Source of the DNA: Brevibacillus sp042683565
GTDB lineage: Bacteria; Bacillota; Bacilli; Brevibacillales; Brevibacillaceae
DNA length: 64,000 nt
NCBI RefSeq assembly: GCF_042683565.1
Contig: NZ_JBHUJW010000018.1
Span: 40,831 to 104,830 of the forward strand
Direction: 5' to 3'
Both the position numbers and the translations under genes were made by a program. Below, piece by piece: positions 59,089-64,000 of the stretch (within the stretch, counting starts at the first letter, position 1; the number at the start of each line of letters is the position of its first letter). The notes below the pieces were generated by a model that worked only from the letters and a program-made list of their open reading frames with translations, was not told the DNA's origin and did not search any database.

Positions 59089-59865
59089 ATTCCTGCCTAA
59101 CCACATAATTATGGTTTTCGGTCAGGCCTACACCGTGCGGGCGACTTTCATCGCACACGGCGTTCCATCGATTACAAGTAAAATGAGTTATGTATAGTGG
59201 ACAGAGTTAAAATAAACAAATTCAGCTCTGTCCACAACATACAGATTTCTAAAATTACTTATAACCGACTGGGTTCCTTCGCTCCGGTCAGTTTTCTCCT
59301 CCCCGCCTGTGTTACCACTACAGGTGCAAACGGCAGACCATCATCACTACTACGAACCCGCCGCCATTTCATATGGATCACTGACGCTACCCCGTCTCCC
59401 CCTATGAAACTTCAAACGTTCCGTCCCATCTATCCCTCTTTTTGATGACCGTAGGTTCCCACTGCTCATTAGAAAGTTCAACCGGTTTAACAGCCTGAAT
59501 TGTGCCGGTTGCCGCTACATCATTTCAGATGCACGGAACAGTGCTGAACTGCTAGCATTTTGACAGCATTGTTCTCTTTCTAACACCTCAACATGGGTTC
59601 GTCTCCTAACCATAGTCACCTTTTATGGAGCCCCGCCTCTTTCGAGTACGACTTCACCTGACTTCACCCCTTCGGCTTAGGTAGAGCCTCACTGGATGCA
59701 GGAGGATTAGGCACACGACTGATTGGCTGTTGTCGTGAACAGACATTTCATCTGTCAATTCAATGGAACGGTTAGAAAAGACCCCATACACATTCATAAG
59801 TATGGGGTACATTTTCCACTTCTTTTGCTCTAGCTGAGCTTATAAAGTGACGTTTCGTTCAATTA
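59089..59865 (-). ncRNA. ORF-less group II intron A
   Basis: About 777 nt on the minus strand. Domain V is at 59127-59168. Domain VI (AAACCATAATTATGTGGTT stem region) ends AGGAAT before AGT. The body has conserved blocks in common with intron B but with much divergence between them, so the pair is an old tandem duplication. No intron-encoded protein is present; mobility would need one in trans. The 5' boundary (just before TAA at 59863-59865) is inferred from exon phase and from the layout of intron B. Confidence 0.8.
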
Positions 59866-60754
59866 TTCAACAGTTACAGATTTGAAGTTTGCCACGTTTC
59901 CAGCATCATCTTTAACGTCAAAGCCACTTGCTGCTTTAACAGTGAGGTTAGCAAGATCAGAAGGTTGGAACGTTGCTCCACCCGTAAGAGTCAATACAAC
60001 CTTATTGCTGTCAGCAGTAGTATCAGTGTCTTCTGTGAATGCAGTAGCATATTTTACATTTCCAACGTAAATCTCAAAGTCTGCAACTGCAGTACCTTCT
60101 TTAACCGAATCAGCTTTTACAACTTCGCTGAAAGTAAGTGTAATAGTGTCACTATCAGTCAAAGTAGCAGAAATAACCGTAGGACGTACGTTTTCAAGCA
60201 AATTCTCAGTTGTTGTTACAGGGTCCATTGTTACACCAGTTTCAGATTTAACTCCAGAAACAGTAACAGTTTTGACGCCAGTAAATGTGCTGGAATCTTT
60301 AGCCAGTGTCAACTTAACAGTTGCACCACCAACCGCATTTGCAGTCAATTCAGCTTTCTCAATAGTGGAACCTTCGATGGAATAGTTAGCTTTGTTTGTT
60401 GCAGAAGCGCCATCCACCTTAGATTTGAAGTAAACTTCTACAGTGTTGGAATCAATTTGTTTGATACCATTTGTATCAGCCGTAGTAAGTTCAGGCTTAT
60501 CACTAACAGCATCAGAGCCACGCGTTACAGAAACGCCAGTTTTTTCTTCGCTTGCGTTACCATTCAAGTCGTTAACCAATCCAGCAGGAAGGTCCACAGT
60601 ATAGGTAGCTGCATCAGTCAGGTCAGTCAAAGCAACTTTGACAGAAGCAGACTTGTCACTTACCTGTTTGTAAAGAGTAATGTTGTCGCTAGAACCGCCC
60701 GTTGCCACAAGAGTTACATCTACAGACTTAGAAACAAAATCTTTTACATAATTA
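59863..60754 (-). pseudogene. S-layer-like protein, coding exon downstream of the IS remnant
   Basis: About 295 codons of SbsA-type bacterial Ig-like domains, beginning (after the insertion) with NYVKDFVSKSVDV. Repeated landmarks are TVEVYFKSKVDG, GVKTVTVSGVKS and DSDTITLTFSEVV. It ends FKSVTVE then TAA, which is also the inferred 5' splice site of intron A. Reading is in frame with the 61296-62377 segment once the IS remnant and one copy of TAATTA are removed. There is no ribosome binding site at its start, so it is not an independent gene. Confidence 0.8.
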
Positions 60755-61295
60755 GGGTCTGCTGAATAGATTAAAAATCCAGTAACCACAAGGATTTTGT
60801 TTCGTTTTTATCGAAATCATGTGCAAGGAAATCAACAATTTCCCCTCAAATTCTTTGCATATGGTGCTGATCGGGATGTACTCATCCGTCTCTCATCGTG
60901 AAAACCAATTGCTTCTTCCGGTCGACCAGATTTACCGTACGCGGGAGAATCGAGCCTTCTGCAAGGCACATGACATTTGCTTGAGCGGTCCTACGCTTGG
61001 TCGTCCACCACAAGGCGAAGAGGCAGCGGAATAGCGGCTAGTCGAAAGGCAAGATGGGAGTGTACGCAATGCCATCGAAGGCAATTTCGGCGAGGGCAAG
61101 CGCAAGTATGGGATTGGCCGTATTCGAGCCCGACTTGCAACGATGAGCGAAGCCTTCATTGCGCTGCAACTGTTGGTGATGAACTTTGAGCGCAGGCTTC
61201 GAGTTCTTTTTTTCTCGTTGATGAAACAACTGTTTGTTGTGAGATGACCAGACTTCCGAACACTTTTTGACGTCTATGAATCGTTCAGCATACCC
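60755..61295 (+). mobile_element. 541-bp remnant of an IS5-like insertion sequence
   Basis: Ends are imperfect inverted repeats GGGTCTGCTGAAT... (60755) and GGGTATGCTGAAC... (complement, ending 61295). Both sides carry TAATTA (60749-60754 and 61296-61301), a likely target duplication. Removing the element and one TAATTA joins LTFN to YVKDF in the disrupted gene without a frame change. Inside is only the 3' part of a transposase gene, so the element is an internal-deletion derivative that cannot move by itself. Confidence 0.82.
60819..61247 (+). pseudogene. Transposase C-terminal remnant (IS5-like DDE family)
   Basis: A plus-strand frame with one in-frame TAG at 61032. The readable parts are YRTRENRAFCKAHDICLSGP and, after the stop, NAIEGNFGEGKRKYGIGRI followed by MSEAFIALQLLVMNFERRL. 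These match the C-terminal third of IS5-like transposases as I remember them (the conserved E lies in NAIEGNFG). The N-terminal two thirds with the first catalytic Asp residues are missing. Confidence 0.75.
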
Positions 61296-62377
61296 TAATT
61301 AAAAGTAAGTTTTTGTCCATCTGCAGCTGTAACATCGACATTTTCATTAAAGGTAATTACCAAATACTCTACACCATTGATTTTCTCTACCTTAGTAGAT
61401 GCAACCACAGGTTTAGTAGTGTCAACATCGAAGTTTACTACTTTACTGAAAGTAGTACCTGCATTTCCACTCTTGTCGGTGAAGGCCGAAACTACTACTG
61501 TTTGCAATCCAGATGTTCCGGTTGCAAGAGTTGCAACGTATTTGGTTTTATCTGTAGCATCTTTTTTAAGGGTAGTTGCAGTGCCACCAATTGTAATTGT
61601 TGGGTCAGCACTCAGTTCCTCAGAGAACTTAACTTCAACTGCTTTGTTGCTCAGAGCAGTTACAGAAGCAACTGTTGGAGCAGTTGTATCCTCAGTGGAA
61701 TACTTAATATTTTGTGTGAATGGGTTTGGAGAGAGCACCAGACCAGCATAATCAACTGCACCAACTACTGTAACTGTGATATCTTTGTTCTTCAGGTTAT
61801 CGTTCAGGTTGCTCAGATCAATCTTAATACCCTCTGCTGTCAAGTTCGCAGTTACAGGAGGATTGGAGCCGTCTTGACCATTAGCTGGAAGTGCAGAGCC
61901 ATCAGCAGCCACTTTGAAAGAAACAGTTCCCTTATCCTGCAATGGCTCGGAGAAGGTCAATACCGCTGTTTTGTTGTCACTGTACTTAACACTTGCGAAT
62001 GTAGGTCTTACAGTATCTTTCGCATTAAACAGTTGAACTGTTTCTTCCAGTTTGTTGCCTTCTTCATCCTTAACTTGATCTTTAATAAATGTGATAGCGT
62101 AGGAACCATCGAATACTTCAGAAGAAGGAGCAGTAATAGTCAGAGTCTTTCCGTCCTTGCTAAGTTCCCCAGTTGCATTTGCACCACCGCTGTTATCACC
62201 AGTTGGATCTACAGTGATTGTATTGGTGTTAGAGCCAGTGACGTCAATTTTAATGCTATTCCCAATCAATCCGTTATCATTTGTGGTGTCAATCACAGAA
62301 TCTTCGTCAACTGCAACGCTAAATTTAACTTCAATTTGTTTAGCGTTAATAGCACAAAACCCACTAGAAATTCCCAA
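61295..62377 (-). pseudogene. S-layer-like protein, 5'-truncated upstream coding exon
   Basis: About 360 codons of SbsA-type Ig-like domains, with repeated IEVKFS / AVLTFSEPL / VEVKFSEEL and VVSAFTDKSGNAG motifs. These bind or pack in surface layers in SbsA-like proteins. Homologous-looking sequence starts near INAKQIEVKFSV at about 62366; upstream residues are unrelated, and there is no signal peptide, SLH domain or ribosome binding site. The N-terminal half of the gene is therefore lost. At the other end LTFN runs into the IS remnant, where TAG stops the frame. Confidence 0.8.
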
Positions 62378-62895
62378 TTTTCTGGATAGCCTAAAAACCC
62401 ATGCAACTCAAGGATTCCGGCAATCGGTTCGTCAGGTAGCATAGGAAAAGCCGAGTGAAAGCCGAGTAGTTTGTTGCAGAGCTTAGGAAAAAACGAGAAA
62501 AAGTAGAACGAGAAAAAACCGAAAAACTCCCCGCAAAAACCGCAGAAAACCCGAATGTAGAAACCCCCCCTTTTCTTGCAACAGATCAAAACCCCGCAAT
62601 TCCCGTAACTCCCGATCAAAAAAAGAGATACTCAAACTTCCCTCACAACCAAATAGAGAAAAGGCACAGGTAGAAAGGAGAAGGACAAAAAAGGAATGGA
62701 AGGAGAAGGAAAAGGGATAGCAGGAAGAGCACGAAAGCCACTCGTAGAGAACGACTGATCGAGGAACCCTCCACCCCCAAAACGGTTAACTCACTATCTC
62801 CGTACTGTAGGTGGTGGTGTTTTCGTTTTTTAGAGACACCCCCTTTCGGAGCGGGAAAACGGGTTTTGCGGGAAACCCTTGTCCAGACTGCAACG
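62378..62895. other. Gene-free purine-rich tract
   Basis: About 520 bp. The plus strand of 62440-62760 is strongly purine-rich (many AGAAAA, GGAGAAGG and GAAAAGG runs). I see no protein-like frame on either strand, no RNA hallmark and no repeat unit. It begins at the point where the S-layer-like gene is broken, so it is probably the end of a foreign segment. Confidence 0.4.
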
Positions 62896-62925
62896 AAAAG
62901 CGGGGAGTTTGTCCCGCTCCCCGCT
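62896..62925 (-). terminator. Terminator after the two-repeat accessory gene
   Basis: AGCGGGGAG/CTCCCCGCT 9-bp stem with a loop of about 10 nt and TTT following on the minus strand; overlaps the stop codon of the gene. Confidence 0.7.
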
Positions 62926-63661
62926 ACGCTTGCAACACGCTGTTCAGTTGTTCTTCGTACCCGTACTTTCGGAAAAACTCAGCCAGTGCCACTTCGAGGA
63001 TGTCCCTCTGGGTGACATTGTATTCCTTACTGAAGTCGCTCAGGAGTGTCAGCACAGACGTCGGAAAAGCCAGTGTTTTGTTTGCTTTGGCCCCTCGGAA
63101 CTTGTACCTGGGCAGGGTACCTTCGTTTTCCGTATCCAGAAGAGCGAACAGCTTTTCTTTTCGGGACAACAGGTAGTCCAGCAGCTGTTGGTAGTCTTCT
63201 AGGCCCTCCACAGGCTGAGAAGCGACCTGTGACGCAGCCGTTAGCGTGTCCCTCTGCTTTTTGCCGACACTCTCGCTGTAGACGTAGTTTTCTTGCTCGC
63301 TGTTCCAGACGTACCCTTGCCCTTTCATGTACTCGCCCATCTCGTCCACGGTGGCAAATCCGTTCTTAAGGGCGACCTGACGAATGTTTGCGTGGCTTTG
63401 GCTGAGCTGTCGGATGATCTGACCTGCTTTGCTGTTCAGAAAAAGGGCATCCTCTGCAACGGATGGTGTGTCTGTTTCTTCCGGTACGAACGTGTTGCCG
63501 TTCCAGCGGAATCCTCTCCTGCGAAAGTACTGGTCTACCGTGAACCATCCTTTGTGGCCAAAGTATTCGGTGATCTCCTGCTTGCTCTTCCCTTGTGCCA
63601 AGAGCGCAAGCGTTGTCTTGATTTTCTCGTCTTCGTACACGCTGGGATCGAATGGTGCCAT
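62924..63661 (-). CDS. Accessory protein with two short repeats and a possible ribbon-helix-helix C-terminus
   Basis: A 245-residue protein of no family I recognise. Residues ~15-60 contain GKSKQEITEYFGHKGWFTVD and FRRRGFRWNGNTFV. Residues ~95-130 repeat the theme as NGFATVDEMGEYMKGQGYVW and NYVYSE, so an HTH-like unit followed by a G(F/Y)xWN strand occurs twice. The last ~50 residues (PTSVLTLLSDFSKEYNVTQ then RDILEVALAEFFRKYG) look like an RHH DNA-binding fold. AAGGAGGG precedes the ATG at 63661. It starts 14 bp after the recombinase fragment, suggesting a plasmid, phage or ICE regulator. Confidence 0.7.
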   Translation of the reverse strand: MAPFDPSVYEDEKIKTTLALLAQGKSKQEITEYFGHKGWFTVDQYFRRRGFRWNGNTFVPEETDTPSVAEDALFLNSKAGQIIRQLSQSHANIRQVALKNGFATVDEMGEYMKGQGYVWNSEQENYVYSESVGKKQRDTLTAASQVASQPVEGLEDYQQLLDYLLSRKEKLFALLDTENEGTLPRYKFRGAKANKTLAFPTSVLTLLSDFSKEYNVTQRDILEVALAEFFRKYGYEEQLNSVLQA

Positions 63662-63674
63662 GTTGTATCCCTCC

Positions 63675-63822
63675 TTAGAAATCGATGCGGTTTACGGCTT
63701 CCTGCAGGTCGGTCTGCTGGACGTGCAGGTACACCGAAGTTGTCTTGAGGCTGGCGTGTCCCAACAGGCGCTGGATGACGGCCACATGGGTATCCTTCTT
63801 GACCAGGTAGCCACCAGAAAAT
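63675..63822 (-). pseudogene. Tyrosine recombinase, C-terminal fragment
   Basis: About 48 codons ending in TAA at 63675. The stretch VAVIQRLLGHASLKTTSVYL then HV contains the box II motif of phage-type integrases (LGHxSxxTTxxYxH) with the catalytic Tyr. It lacks the first Arg box and the rest of the catalytic domain, and has no start codon. The sequence upstream is a different gene in another frame, so this is a recombination or deletion junction. Confidence 0.82.
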
Positions 63823-63915
63823 CATGCGCAGCCAGCCTATGATTGCGGAAGTGAGAAAAGAGAGAAGCCCAAGTGCAAGGGCAATCAAAATGCCAAAGAA
63901 CAGAAGATCAGTCAT
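63820..63915 (-). pseudogene. Truncated small membrane protein gene fused to the recombinase remnant
   Basis: The ATG at 63915 has a perfect GGAGG 8 nt upstream. The first ~33 residues (MTDLLFFGILIALALGLLSF, then TSAIIGWLRMIFW) form one hydrophobic segment. After about codon 32 the DNA continues into the tyrosine recombinase sequence in a different frame, so the C-terminus is lost. The family is unknown. Confidence 0.55.
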
Positions 63916-63932
63916 GTGTGATTCCTCCTTGA

Positions 63933-63970
63933 AATGGAAAACGGCATCCTCCTTTTTGTGGGAGAATGCC
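63933..63970. terminator. Inverted repeat near the right edge
   Basis: GGCATCCTCC and GGGAGAATGCC pair around TTTTTGT; on the minus strand GTTTTCC follows. It may end a transcription unit entering from the right of the window. Confidence 0.5.
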
Positions 63971-64000
63971 TGTTTAGAGTAGGTTTACTGCCAGTTCCTT

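Noticed and set aside
58380..59780. A CRISPR or simple direct-repeat explanation for the repeated blocks
   Set aside because: The repeats are about 770 nt, diverged, and contain group II domain V; there are no short regular repeats with unique spacers.
62293..62619. A 108-codon minus-strand frame covering the S-layer gene break
   Set aside because: It bridges unrelated sequence and runs out of frame into the Ig-like coding region; Phe/Leu-rich translation reflects the purine tract.

Overview
The window looks like chromosome of a Brevibacillus-type member of the Paenibacillaceae (Firmicutes). The evidence is gene order (argCBD-carAB-argF; secA-prfB; comFA-comFC-yvyF-flgM-flgN-flgK-flgL-yviE-fliW-csrA-hag), strong Shine-Dalgarno sequences with many TTG/GTG starts, SLH-domain surface proteins and 'SLAP' S-layer assembly proteins. 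The genus is inferred from memory of these families; no database was searched. Apart from one transposase remnant, every gene I accept is on the minus strand, so transcription runs right to left.

Layout by coordinate. 1-900: a DUF5317 membrane protein preceded by a terminator, a 25-residue peptide gene and a tandem structured RNA. 970-9,560: two ArgR-type arginine/carbamoyl-phosphate units, argCBD and carAB-argF, with no argJ between argC and argB. 9,570-17,870: cytochrome c-551 lipoprotein, YciI-like protein, prfB with its programmed frameshift, secA, hpf, a cold-shock gene, and an amino-acid ABC permease plus binding protein preceded by a cluster of DnaA boxes. 18,160-42,360: a motility island with stator genes, flagellin lysine methylase, a complete-looking pseudaminic-acid pathway split around fliD-fliS-fliT-flaG, two Maf-type flagellin glycosyltransferases with small helical partners, hag with a CsrA-binding leader, csrA, fliW, yviE, flgL, flgK, flgN and flgM. 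42,370-50,190: yvyF, comFC, comFA, degU, degS and SAM-riboswitch-controlled metK. 50,240-56,460: a secreted S8 protease with three SLH domains, a small exported protein and three paralogous SLAP proteins.

56,880-62,377 is the most unusual part. It is a broken S-layer-like gene made of SbsA-type Ig-like domains. Its 3' end carries two complete ORF-less group II introns and a third, orphan domain V/VI unit. Each is followed by a different C-terminal exon that is in frame and ends in a stop. In both full introns the inferred 5' splice site lies immediately before a TAA, so unspliced RNA also gives a finished protein. This matches the alternative-splicing arrangement reported for the C.te.I1 intron of a Clostridium tetani surface-layer gene, here with two full introns and a possible 33-nt internal exon. 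The upstream coding exon is interrupted by a 541-bp IS remnant whose removal with one target repeat restores the frame. It is also truncated at its 5' end by unrelated sequence.

62,400-64,000 is accessory DNA: a purine-rich tract, a two-repeat protein with a possible ribbon-helix-helix C-terminus, a tyrosine-recombinase 3' fragment and a truncated membrane-protein gene.
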